Of a DNA stretch of 20,033 bases, positions 1 to 6,612 are shown piece after piece. The DNA is from an uncultured Eubacteriales bacterium (GTDB lineage: Bacteria; Bacillota; Clostridia; Lachnospirales; Bianqueaceae): the NCBI GenBank assembly GCA_902782895.1, contig CACZPA010000005.1:1-20033 (forward strand), written 5' to 3'. The translations under genes and the position numbers were made by a program. Position 1 is the stretch's first letter. Each line of letters starts with the position of its first letter. The notes beneath the pieces are model-generated. The model ran no database searches. It saw only the letters and a list, made by a program, of their open reading frames with translations, and was not told where the DNA came from.

Positions 1-300
1 ATCGATTCCAAACGGCGAGAAGCTGCAGTTGCCGGTGATCTGCGTCGTAATACCCTGCTCGATAAAAGGCCGGTAATACTTCTCCGCGTCCGGCCGGTCA
101 TAGAAAAAGTCATTATGCGAATGCGCGTCGATCAGACCGGGACAGATCTGCTTTCCGGTAATATCCACGACGCGATCTGCCGCCTCCGTAATCTCTCCGC
201 CGACCTGTACGATACGATCATCCTCGATCAGCACGTCGCCCGTATACGGCACAGCACCGGTTCCGTCATAAATCGTACCGTTTCTGAATAGTGTTTTCAT
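1..300 (-). CDS. N-acyl-D-amino-acid deacylase / amidohydrolase, N-terminal 100 residues (3' end outside window)
   Basis: The visible 100 residues are the start of an amidohydrolase-superfamily protein of the D-aminoacylase type, which removes the acyl group from N-acyl-D-amino acids. The small beta-sandwich segment (residues 1-50) leads into PGLIDAHSHND, giving the HxH metal pair H60 and H62. It is followed by GNCSFSPFG, where C92 matches the metal-binding cysteine of D-aminoacylases. The ATG at 298-300 is preceded by a GGGAG ribosome binding site and a promoter at 336-365. The gene reads off the left edge, so the catalytic Asp and C-terminal part are unseen. A dihydroorotase- or dipeptidase-like specificity cannot be excluded, but GNCxxSPFG favours the D-aminoacylase group. 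It diverges from the ABC exporter gene. Confidence 0.85.
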   Translation of the reverse strand, partial: MKTLFRNGTIYDGTGAVPYTGDVLIEDDRIVQVGGEITEAADRVVDITGKQICPGLIDAHSHNDFFYDRPDAEKYYRPFIEQGITTQITGNCSFSPFGID

Positions 301-335
301 CCGCTTTACATCTCCCGTTCTTCAACATTACATAT

Positions 336-365
336 ATTATAACATAATCCGGAATCTATTGACAA
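336..365 (-). promoter_or_regulatory. Predicted sigma-A promoter of the deacylase gene
   Basis: Read on the minus strand, TTGTCA (365-360) and TATAAT (341-336) are separated by 18 nt, one mismatch from the full consensus. It sits about 36 bp before the deacylase ATG. Its -35 box overlaps the -35 box of the divergent exporter promoter. Confidence 0.6.
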
Positions 366-386
366 TGAAATTCCTTCTGATATAAT
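359..386 (+). promoter_or_regulatory. Predicted sigma-A promoter of the ABC exporter gene
   Basis: TTGACA (359-364) and TATAAT (381-386), both perfect hexamers with a 16-nt spacer. Transcription should begin near 393, leaving a leader of about 90 nt that contains the hairpin at 403-430. Confidence 0.75.
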
Positions 387-402
387 GATTTCATAAGCAG
401 TT

Positions 403-436
403 GGGATGCCGAGCTTTATGACGGCATCCCTTTTTT
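403..436 (+). terminator. Terminator-like hairpin in the exporter leader
   Basis: A perfect 9-bp stem GGGATGCCG / CGGCATCCC (403-411 and 422-430) with a 10-nt loop is followed by six T residues (431-436). It is oriented for plus-strand transcription, yet the only visible plus-strand promoter upstream starts about 10 nt before it. It therefore looks like an attenuator in the exporter's own leader rather than the end of an upstream gene. A weaker hairpin, GCGGC/GCCGC, follows at 444-459. Confidence 0.65.
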
Positions 437-482
437 CACATCGGCGGCACATTCGCCGCGTACAGAAAGGAACGGTAACGGC

Positions 483-2228
483 ATGAAGCTTTTATGGAGA
501 CTGTCCCGTGAGGCCATCAAATACAAAGGCCTCTACATCATCGCGATTCTTTCGACCTTTTTTCTGACGGTGATCAATCTCGTCGCGCCGCGCGCACTGT
601 CCCGGATGACCGGTATCGTCAGTGCGGGCGTTACGGCGGAATCGTTAAAGGATATCGGCCGTCTGACGCTTCTTCTGATCGGACTGTATCTCTTCCGGAT
701 CCTGTTCCGTTTCTTAAGCAATTATCTGGCGCATAAGGCCGCCTGGTATCTGGTCGGCGATCTGCGCACCAAGACCTATGACAAAATCGAGCGCATGCAT
801 CTGGGCTTCTTCCACGATAAGCAGACCGGTGATCTGATGAGTCGTGTCGTCAACGATACGCGTGATTTCGAGCTGCTCTACGCGCACATGATCCCCGAAT
901 CGATCACCAATGTCGTCACTTTCGCGGGCGCCTTATCGATCCTTTTGACGATCAACTGGAAGCTCGCGCTCATCACCTGCGCTCCGATTCCGCTGATCAT
1001 CATCTCCGGCTTTTTCTTCTCGAAAAAAGTCCGTCCGTATTTCCGGATCCAGCAGAAGAAAATGGGCGAGCTGAACGGTAAGCTGCAGGATAATTTCTCC
1101 GGAATCCATGAAATCCAGTCCTTCGGGCGCGAAGAGTTCGAAACCGGCAAGGTCAACGAGCGTAATTTTGAGCATGTCAATGCTATGCTGAACGCCCTCA
1201 AGGTCAGCGCGGTCTTCCACCCGTTTGTTGAGTTCACATCCTCTATCGGGACAATTCTTGTCGTTGGTCTGGGCGGCTATCTGGCGTATACGGAAGGGCT
1301 GCAGGTCGAAGCAATCGTCGCGTTCCTCCTGTATTTAAGCCTCTTCTACGCTCCGGTCTCCAGCCTCGCGAACCTTCTCGAAAACATGCAGCAGTCGCTT
1401 GCCGGCGCGGAGCGCGTCATCCAGATTCTGGACGCGCCGGTCGAGATCGCGGACCGTCCGGACGCCACAGATCTCAAAGACGTCAAGGGTGAGATCGCTT
1501 TCGACCACGTCAGTTTCGCCTATGACGAAAGCGTCCCGGTTCTCAAGGATATTTCGTTCCACTGCGAGCCCGATAAAATGCTTGCGCTCGTCGGTCCTAC
1601 CGGTGTCGGCAAAACGACGATGACACAGCTGATTTCGCGCTTCTATGAGCCGAACGAGGGCCGCATCCTGATCGACGGGCACGATATCAACGACGTTACA
1701 ATCGAGAGCCTGCGCAATAAAATCTCCCCGGTGCTGCAGGACACATTCCTTTTCAACGGAACGATCGCGGAAAACATCGGATACGCCGCGCCGAACGCTT
1801 CGATGGAAGAAATTAAAGAAGCCGCCCGGGCCGCCAATATCCATGAGGACATTATGGCGATGCCGGACGGCTATGATACACAGGTCGGTGAGCGCGGACT
1901 GCGCCTCTCTGGTGGCCAGAAGCAGCGTGTCGCGATCGCGCGTGCGATCCTCCGCCGCTCTCCGATCATCATTCTCGACGAAGCGACCGCCTCCGTGGAC
2001 GTTGAGACCGAGCGGCAGATCCAGAAAGCGATCGCCGGAATCGCGGGCAGCCGCACGATCATCGCGATCGCGCACCGTCTGTCCACGATCCGCAACGCGG
2101 ATCAGATTCTGGTCATTGAGGACGGCAAAGTGACAGAACACGGTACGCATGATGAACTGCTCGCCCTGAACGGCAGCTACGCGCGGATGTACCGGATCCA
2201 GTCCACTCCTATCGGCGGCGTGGCCTGA
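483..2228 (+). CDS. ABC exporter half-transporter (permease fused to ATPase), MsbA/LmrA/MDR type
   Basis: A 581-residue half-size exporter that should work as a membrane dimer, using ATP to move hydrophobic compounds, lipids or peptides outward. Residues 1 to about 310 form the six-helix type I exporter domain, with clear hydrophobic spans at 17-39, 135-180 and 245-300. The ATPase domain follows: Walker A GPTGVGKTT at about 371-379, signature LSGGQ at 475-479, Walker B ILDEAT with D499 and E500, and switch histidine H531 in AHRLSTIR. All catalytic residues are intact. The ATG follows an AAAGGAA site. No second half-transporter lies beside it, so a homodimer is most likely. The substrate cannot be read from the sequence. 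The leader carries a terminator-like hairpin, suggesting controlled expression. It converges on the SGNH hydrolase gene. Confidence 0.93.
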   Translation: MKLLWRLSREAIKYKGLYIIAILSTFFLTVINLVAPRALSRMTGIVSAGVTAESLKDIGRLTLLLIGLYLFRILFRFLSNYLAHKAAWYLVGDLRTKTYDKIERMHLGFFHDKQTGDLMSRVVNDTRDFELLYAHMIPESITNVVTFAGALSILLTINWKLALITCAPIPLIIISGFFFSKKVRPYFRIQQKKMGELNGKLQDNFSGIHEIQSFGREEFETGKVNERNFEHVNAMLNALKVSAVFHPFVEFTSSIGTILVVGLGGYLAYTEGLQVEAIVAFLLYLSLFYAPVSSLANLLENMQQSLAGAERVIQILDAPVEIADRPDATDLKDVKGEIAFDHVSFAYDESVPVLKDISFHCEPDKMLALVGPTGVGKTTMTQLISRFYEPNEGRILIDGHDINDVTIESLRNKISPVLQDTFLFNGTIAENIGYAAPNASMEEIKEAARAANIHEDIMAMPDGYDTQVGERGLRLSGGQKQRVAIARAILRRSPIIILDEATASVDVETERQIQKAIAGIAGSRTIIAIAHRLSTIRNADQILVIEDGKVTEHGTHDELLALNGSYARMYRIQSTPIGGVA

Positions 2229-2242
2229 TCCGCAACGCGGAT
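2227..2242. repeat. 16-bp hairpin repeat at the convergent gene junction; second copy at 2087-2102
   Basis: The 16-mer GATCCGCAACGCGGAT occurs identically at 2087-2102, inside the exporter ATPase domain, and at 2227-2242, where it bridges the exporter stop codon and the stop codon of the convergent hydrolase gene. It contains the small stem ATCCGC/GCGGAT with an AAC loop. It may serve as a weak bidirectional terminator, although the T-tract is poor. Confidence 0.5.
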
Positions 2243-2901
2243 TACTTTGCTACAAACCAGCCTGTAATCTCCCGGGCGATCAGTTCGTGGCCAATCGGCG
2301 AGGGATGATTCACGTGGCTCAGCAGATTCTGCAGATCGCCGCCGTCCGCGATGTACTTTTCATAGGCGGCAAAACTGTCCCCGAGCGCGACACCGTATTC
2401 CGCGGCCAGTGCTCTCTCCTGCGCCGCGTGGGCTTCGAGCGCCTGCCAACTCTCGTCCTTGCGGAACCAGCTCTGGTCCCAGCTTGGCGTCATCAGGATC
2501 ATCTTAACCCCGGCCGCGAGAGTCTTTTCGATCATGGATCTCCAGGCCTTCTCGGCTTCGGCAAGACCGATCCCCCGGTCGTTCAGCCCGTAATCGAGAA
2601 TGATCAGATCCGGACGGTGACAGAGGACTTCGCTCTCAAAACGGGCGGCCCCGGTGCGGGAGTTTTCTCCGCCGATCGCCGTCACAATCATATTGATCAC
2701 AGCAAAAGGAAACCGCTGCTTCAGGACCCGGTGCACCAGATGCGGATACGCGTGAAAAGTATCCACCCATGGCGTCGCGGCGTATCCCGCCGGTACGCTG
2801 TGCCCGTGGCAGACGATATTCACTGTGCGGTTGTCAGGCCAGCGCTGCGCCAGACGGGTACAGAGCTCTTCCAGATATTCGTGCTTTGCCGGAATACTCA
2901 T
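2242..2901 (-). CDS. SGNH/GDSL-family hydrolase (putative acetylesterase)
   Basis: A 219-residue single-domain protein of the SGNH hydrolase fold, without signal peptide, so probably cytoplasmic. Block I is VCHGHS with the candidate nucleophile S35. Block II is the glycine-rich AIGGENSRTG (about 75-84), and block III is YGLND with N107. Block V is HVNHPSPIGH, with H199 as the likely catalytic histidine. The usual Asp three residues before that histidine is replaced by H196, so the triad is non-standard. The gene starts 9 bp after the uxuA stop codon and its ribosome binding site (AAAGGTAAGG) overlaps that stop, so the two are co-translated. Context suggests removal of acetyl groups from uronate-containing sugars. 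This is inference, and the true substrate is unknown. Confidence 0.82.
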   Translation of the reverse strand: MSIPAKHEYLEELCTRLAQRWPDNRTVNIVCHGHSVPAGYAATPWVDTFHAYPHLVHRVLKQRFPFAVINMIVTAIGGENSRTGAARFESEVLCHRPDLIILDYGLNDRGIGLAEAEKAWRSMIEKTLAAGVKMILMTPSWDQSWFRKDESWQALEAHAAQERALAAEYGVALGDSFAAYEKYIADGGDLQNLLSHVNHPSPIGHELIAREITGWFVAK

Positions 2902-2910
2902 GGCACCGCC

Positions 2911-3981
2911 TTACCTTTTGCTGTTCTTCTCGATGGCTTCCCACAGACCCAGGAGGTACATCGCGCCGAGCGCGCGGTCGTACAGACCGTAACCGGCCAT
3001 CGCCTTTTCGCCCCAGATCATACGTCCGTGATCAGGACGCATCGGCCCGTCAAATCCGGACTCGTACAGAGCTTTCATGATCTCGTACATATCAAAGCTG
3101 CCGTCGCTTGACAGATGCGCGGCTTCCTCAAAATCATCCGGTGAATTGAACTTCAGATTGCGTACATGCGCAAAATGGATCCGGCCGGCCAGCTTGCGGA
3201 TCGTCTCCGGTACATTGTTGGCAGGGCTCGATCCGTAAGCGCCGGTGCAGAAAGCCACACCGTTATGGACATTATCGACCATATGGATCAGACGCAGCAG
3301 ATTCTCCTGCGAATTGATGATCCGCGGCAGACCGAAGACGGACCAGGCGGGATCGTCCGGATGGATCGCCATCTTGATATCGTACTTATCGCAGACCGGC
3401 ATGATCGCCTCGAGGAAATACTTCAGATTTGCGAAAAGCTCCTCTTCTCCGACGTTCTGATACAGCTTCATGACCTCACGTATCGTTTCCATACGCTCCG
3501 GCTCCCAACCCGGCAGAATCACGTTTTCATCGTCCGGCGTCATCATATCGAACAGCTCATAAGGCGTTGTCGAATCGATCGCTTTCTGATTGTAGGCTGT
3601 TGTGGTGGACTTATCCGGGCGGACGCGCGCGAGCTCGGTTCTGGTCCAGTCAAAGACCGGCATGAAATTATAGCAGACCAGATGGATGTCCTGCTTGCCC
3701 AGATTCTCCAGCGTGGTGATATAGTTCTCGATATGCTGATCCCTCTCCGGCAGCGCGGCTTTAATCGCGTCGCTGACGTTTACGCTCTCGATGCCCGAAA
3801 TATGCAGCCCGGCCGCTGCCACCTCATCCTGCATGGCCTGAATCTGCTCCCGCGTCCAGACCTCGCCCGGCGCCGCTTCGTAGCGTGTCGTGATCACACC
3901 CGTAACACCCGGGATCTGACGGATATCCTTCAAAGTAACCGTATCGAACTTAGAACCGTACCATCTGAGTGTCATTTCCAT
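2911..3981 (-). CDS. uxuA: Mannonate dehydratase
   Basis: A 356-residue protein, typical length for UxuA, which dehydrates D-mannonate to 2-keto-3-deoxy-D-gluconate in glucuronate catabolism. The TIM-barrel family pattern is clear: MTLRWYG near the N-terminus, IPGVTGVI, IESVNVSDAIK, KMAIHPDDPAW, FCTGAYGS and MRPDHGR near the C-terminus. The His, Cys and Asp-His residues of these last motifs correspond to the divalent-metal site known in the family. The ATG follows GGAGGAACATTGTT, a strong ribosome binding site. The SGNH hydrolase gene is immediately downstream. No uxaC or uxuB is in the window, so the rest of the pathway must be elsewhere. A consensus promoter could not be identified, but an inverted repeat 32-71 bp upstream may be an operator. 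Confidence 0.96.
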   Translation of the reverse strand: MEMTLRWYGSKFDTVTLKDIRQIPGVTGVITTRYEAAPGEVWTREQIQAMQDEVAAAGLHISGIESVNVSDAIKAALPERDQHIENYITTLENLGKQDIHLVCYNFMPVFDWTRTELARVRPDKSTTTAYNQKAIDSTTPYELFDMMTPDDENVILPGWEPERMETIREVMKLYQNVGEEELFANLKYFLEAIMPVCDKYDIKMAIHPDDPAWSVFGLPRIINSQENLLRLIHMVDNVHNGVAFCTGAYGSSPANNVPETIRKLAGRIHFAHVRNLKFNSPDDFEEAAHLSSDGSFDMYEIMKALYESGFDGPMRPDHGRMIWGEKAMAGYGLYDRALGAMYLLGLWEAIEKNSKR

Positions 3982-4012
3982 AACAATGTTCCTCCATGTA
4001 TTTATTGAATCC

Positions 4013-4052
4013 TATCCGCTTCTTCGGTTGACAATTTCAAAAAAAGCGGATA
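4013..4052. repeat. 9-bp inverted repeat between uxuA and the tRNA-Arg gene, possible operator
   Basis: TATCCGCTT (4013-4021) and AAGCGGATA (4044-4052) are perfect complements separated by 22 nt. The right arm runs into the -10 box of the tRNA promoter and the left arm lies 32 bp before the uxuA ATG. The arm centres are 31 bp apart, about three helical turns, as expected for two operator half-sites on one DNA face. No regulator gene is adjacent. Confidence 0.5.
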
Positions 4053-4056
4053 TAAT
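4028..4056 (+). promoter_or_regulatory. Promoter of tRNA-Arg(CCU)
   Basis: Perfect TTGACA (4028-4033) and TATAAT (4051-4056) with an ideal 17-nt spacer. The predicted start is a few bases before the mature tRNA 5' end at 4070. Confidence 0.85.
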
Positions 4057-4069
4057 ACCACAGTAATAT

Positions 4070-4143
4070 GTCTCCGTAGCTCAGCAGGATAGAGCGTCCG
4101 CCTCCTAAGCGGAAGGCCGTTGGTTCGAATCCAATCGGGGACG
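4070..4143 (+). tRNA. tRNA-Arg (anticodon CCU, reads AGG)
   Basis: A full cloverleaf can be folded. The acceptor stem GTCTCCG/CGGGGAC (4070-4076 with 4136-4142) has one G-T pair and discriminator G4143. The D stem is GCTC/GAGC, and the anticodon stem is TCCGC/GCGGA around loop CTCCTAA, with anticodon CCT at 4104-4106. The T arm is GTTGG-TTCGAAT-CCAAT. CCA is not encoded. A T-rich run (4144-4155) directly after it probably ends transcription. The same bases on the other strand encode the last lysines and stop of the convergent gene. Confidence 0.97.
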
Positions 4144-4144
4144 T

Positions 4145-4585
4145 TTATTTTTTTCCGTAGAACTCTTCTTTACTGATCTCCCTGGTATTATCCGTCTCTT
4201 CTCCGGTAAAGGCATTGTATTTATAGTCGGTATTATAGTAGTGCGCTTCCATGGGCTCCTGCTTGTGCTTGCGGAACACGATCGCAAACAGGGAGATGAA
4301 GGTCCCGACAGCTCCTATGATTCCTATCCCCAGAAGGATGTAGGCAATCTTCCCGGGATGGACGAAGGTCATGATAAGCCCTATGAACACCCCGAAGAAA
4401 AACATATAGCCGAAGGTCTCGACAAGGCGCCTTTCGCCATTTGTCGCCTGCCAGCTGCCCGAGGCGTGGAATTCCTTCCCCTTGCGGCGCTCGTAAAGAG
4501 GTATATTGATACGGGCGCTGTTCTTGATGCTATCGCGCACAAGGCTTTCCGTTTCTTCGGAAATGTGTTTGTCTTTATCGGCCAT
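4145..4585 (-). CDS. Small two-helix membrane protein of unknown function
   Basis: I do not recognise the family of this 146-residue protein. The N-terminal part (1-57) is hydrophilic and charged. Two hydrophobic spans follow at about 58-76 and 80-104, with a short HPGK turn between them, and then an acidic, tyrosine-containing tail (105-146) ending in two lysines. The predicted topology is both ends on the same side, probably cytoplasmic, because basic residues (RKHK) follow the second helix. The ATG is preceded by AGGGAGGAAAA, an excellent ribosome binding site. It begins 29 bp after the stop of the larger membrane-protein gene and very likely shares its promoter. Its stop codon lies one base from the 3' end of the convergent tRNA. 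Confidence 0.75.
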   Translation of the reverse strand: MADKDKHISEETESLVRDSIKNSARINIPLYERRKGKEFHASGSWQATNGERRLVETFGYMFFFGVFIGLIMTFVHPGKIAYILLGIGIIGAVGTFISLFAIVFRKHKQEPMEAHYYNTDYKYNAFTGEETDNTREISKEEFYGKK

Positions 4586-4614
4586 TTTTCCTCCCTAATG
4601 CGGAAATCGAAGTC

Positions 4615-5550
4615 TCAGAACCACTTTGTCTGTCCTTCCACGCCTTTTTTCTCTGCTTCCTGCTTCATTCTTTTTCTGAGTGCTTTTACAGCCTCGAGTT
4701 TCGGACCATCCTTCAGAATATGCCAGTCCAGAAGTTCAGGATGCGACCCTGTTATGATTTTATATTCTTCGATATACTGGTTATCCAGCTCCCGAGCGAC
4801 CGCAGACGATCCGCTGTTGTCCTGCTTCCTGTTATTCGATGCAGGACTCTTTCTTACGGAAGGACTTGGTTTGCTTTCGACAGGGCCAGAGCCAGCTGTG
4901 TCCACGAACGCCAGCCCCATAAGCACCTTGTAAAGCAGGAACAGGACAACGGCCAGTACAATAATGGCAATAATCACGGTAAATACCATCCCTATAGTCT
5001 CCGCAACCTTAGGAAACTTCATAAGGAAAACAAACAGCAGAATGATCGATGCAGGTACGGCGACAAAAGATACGCCAAGCCGTCTGGCTGTTTTCTTTTC
5101 CCTCTCCGTAACATATCCGTTTTCCGGATTCCGGATCGCGATGAAGATTTTAAGTACGGAGATCAGCATCAGGATGACAAAGAAGATGATAAAGGTACGG
5201 CAGAAGTTCCGTGTGCCTGCGTAACTGCTGTTCCGTTGCCAGTACATAACAATCCCCGCTATAATGCTTTGCAACGCATACAGGATCAGCTGAAAAACCG
5301 ATGCCGATACAATGGTCTTAGCTCTGCCGTTAGAGATGGATCTGATTCCCTGAACAGCGCTCCCGAGAAACGCGATCACGATCAGTACACTACACACCAA
5401 AAGGAGCACCAGTTCTGTCTTACTATTGATCATATAATACAGAGAAAAGCCGGTCCTGAAGGTGAAAATCAGCGGCAGGATAAACGCCGCAATTGTACTG
5501 AACACATTAAGGCCCTTCATGATACTCTTCATGCCTTGTTTGTTTTCCAT
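4615..5550 (-). CDS. Polytopic membrane protein of unknown function
   Basis: A 311-residue protein that I cannot place in a named family. Six hydrophobic segments are visible, at roughly 18-40, 45-66, 79-104, 114-138, 153-174 and 181-212, followed by a hydrophilic tail of about 100 residues. The tail starts with a Ser/Pro-rich stretch and ends in a basic helix (ALRKRMKQEAEKK) and GQTKWF. Nothing resembles a catalytic or ATP-binding motif. The ATG follows GGGAGG with an 8-nt gap, and a promoter lies at 5593-5621. The downstream gene for a two-helix membrane protein is probably in the same transcript, so the two may form a complex. By eye this pair looks more AT-rich than the flanking metabolic genes. 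Confidence 0.75.
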   Translation of the reverse strand: MENKQGMKSIMKGLNVFSTIAAFILPLIFTFRTGFSLYYMINSKTELVLLLVCSVLIVIAFLGSAVQGIRSISNGRAKTIVSASVFQLILYALQSIIAGIVMYWQRNSSYAGTRNFCRTFIIFFVILMLISVLKIFIAIRNPENGYVTEREKKTARRLGVSFVAVPASIILLFVFLMKFPKVAETIGMVFTVIIAIIVLAVVLFLLYKVLMGLAFVDTAGSGPVESKPSPSVRKSPASNNRKQDNSGSSAVARELDNQYIEEYKIITGSHPELLDWHILKDGPKLEAVKALRKRMKQEAEKKGVEGQTKWF

Positions 5551-5592
5551 CCGGAAACCTCCCGAAAAATATAATTATCCCAACCGATTTAC

Positions 5593-5621
5593 ATTATATT
5601 CTCCTGATTTTTCATTGTAAA
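5593..5621 (-). promoter_or_regulatory. Predicted sigma-A promoter of the two membrane-protein genes
   Basis: On the minus strand, TTTACA (5621-5616), a 17-nt spacer and TATAAT (5598-5593). Transcription would start near 5587, giving a leader of about 36 nt. A 12-bp palindrome AAAAGATCTTTT (5629-5640) lies just upstream of the -35 box and might be an operator. Confidence 0.7.
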
Positions 5622-5678
5622 CACCGGGAAAAGATCTTTTTCGGTCCATATCAGTCTGAATAACTCGACAGTTTTATC

Positions 5679-6581
5679 CTACAGTACAACATCCACATAT
5701 GCCGGAGAGTGATCGGAGATCGGGAAATAGTAATCCGGCGAGTATCGCTCAAAGCGCTTCACCATGCCCGGTTCCGCTCCGTATATGAGGATATGGTCGA
5801 TCGCTGTCTCAAAGGGCCGCTCGTCGTAGTATGTCTTAAATCCATCCGGGAAGCAGTAATGATATCCGACTGCCTCTTCCGCGTAATCTTCGGCGATGTC
5901 GTGCGCGTGCCGGAAGCCCGCCTGGAACGCGGCCTGTACGGCCTGCGAGAGATATCCCGTGTTCAGATCTCCGACGAGGAAACCCGGACACTTGTACCGC
6001 ACGCACATCTGCCGCACTCTCGCCGTCAGGGAAGCAAGCTGCAGCTCGCGCGCCTTGTCCGATCCCGCCTGTACGCTGCGGCCTTCCGGTTTTTCCGCTG
6101 TCGGCTCTATCTTCCACCAAAGGTGCGTTGTGGCAAACAGGAACAGCCTTCCGCTCTCCTTCACGCGGAATACCGCGATATTCCAGGATTTAGACTTCAC
6201 GTCGTTGAAAGTGCCTTCCATTCCGTCGATCGTCTCCGGATAAGTGCCAAATGCCGAATCCACCAGTTCCAGCCGGTCTGGCCGGTACAGGATCGGGGTG
6301 AAACGTCCCCAGATCATCGTATAGCCCGTGCCTTCCGCCTCAAAGCCCTGTTTCAGGAGGTCCGACATCAGGGCGGATGCTTCCTGACAGCCGATCACGT
6401 CCGGCTGTGTCTCCCGATAGACACGCAGAAGTCCCTGGACCCGGACCGCCGCGGAGCAGTCAAACCCCTGCTTCTCCCACTCAGGGGAATTGGCGTCCCG
6501 ATTCCAGATATTATGCGTCATCAGGCGAAGCTGCCGGCCAGGCGTCCTCTCGACGCCGGAATCTGTTCTTTCAATATTCAT
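5679..6581 (-). CDS. Endonuclease/exonuclease/phosphatase-fold hydrolase
   Basis: A 300-residue single-domain protein of the EEP superfamily, which cleaves phosphodiester or phosphomonoester bonds with Mg2+. Family motifs are complete: THNIWN (N24), IGCQEAS (E67), TTHLWW (H153), VGDLNTGY (D205, N207), IDHILIY (D262, H263) and ISDHSPAYV (D290, H291). No signal peptide is seen, so the protein is probably cytoplasmic. The substrate could be DNA, RNA, a sugar phosphate or a lipid headgroup. I chose the ATG at 6579-6581 because AGGAAGGG precedes it. A TTG at 6621-6623 would overlap the TIR gene's stop codon but has no ribosome binding site. It follows the TIR gene by about 30 bp with no promoter between, so the two are probably co-transcribed. 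Confidence 0.88.
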   Translation of the reverse strand: MNIERTDSGVERTPGRQLRLMTHNIWNRDANSPEWEKQGFDCSAAVRVQGLLRVYRETQPDVIGCQEASALMSDLLKQGFEAEGTGYTMIWGRFTPILYRPDRLELVDSAFGTYPETIDGMEGTFNDVKSKSWNIAVFRVKESGRLFLFATTHLWWKIEPTAEKPEGRSVQAGSDKARELQLASLTARVRQMCVRYKCPGFLVGDLNTGYLSQAVQAAFQAGFRHAHDIAEDYAEEAVGYHYCFPDGFKTYYDERPFETAIDHILIYGAEPGMVKRFERYSPDYYFPISDHSPAYVDVVL

Positions 6582-6612
6582 TGCCGTTATGTTCCCTTCC
6601 TGCAGATTATAC

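Noticed and set aside
1335..2150. Open frame of about 271 codons on the minus strand
   Set aside because: Antisense to the ABC ATPase domain with its intact Walker motifs. The composition is Arg/Asp-rich shadow coding.
4070..5550. tRNA-Arg as an integration site for a mobile island
   Set aside because: No integrase gene and no direct repeat of the tRNA 3' end were found in the window, so there is no evidence of site-specific insertion.
5628..5642. Palindrome AAAAGATCTTTT as a terminator for the EEP gene
   Set aside because: It has no loop and no GC-rich stem, so it cannot fold as a normal intrinsic terminator. At most it is an operator-like sequence.
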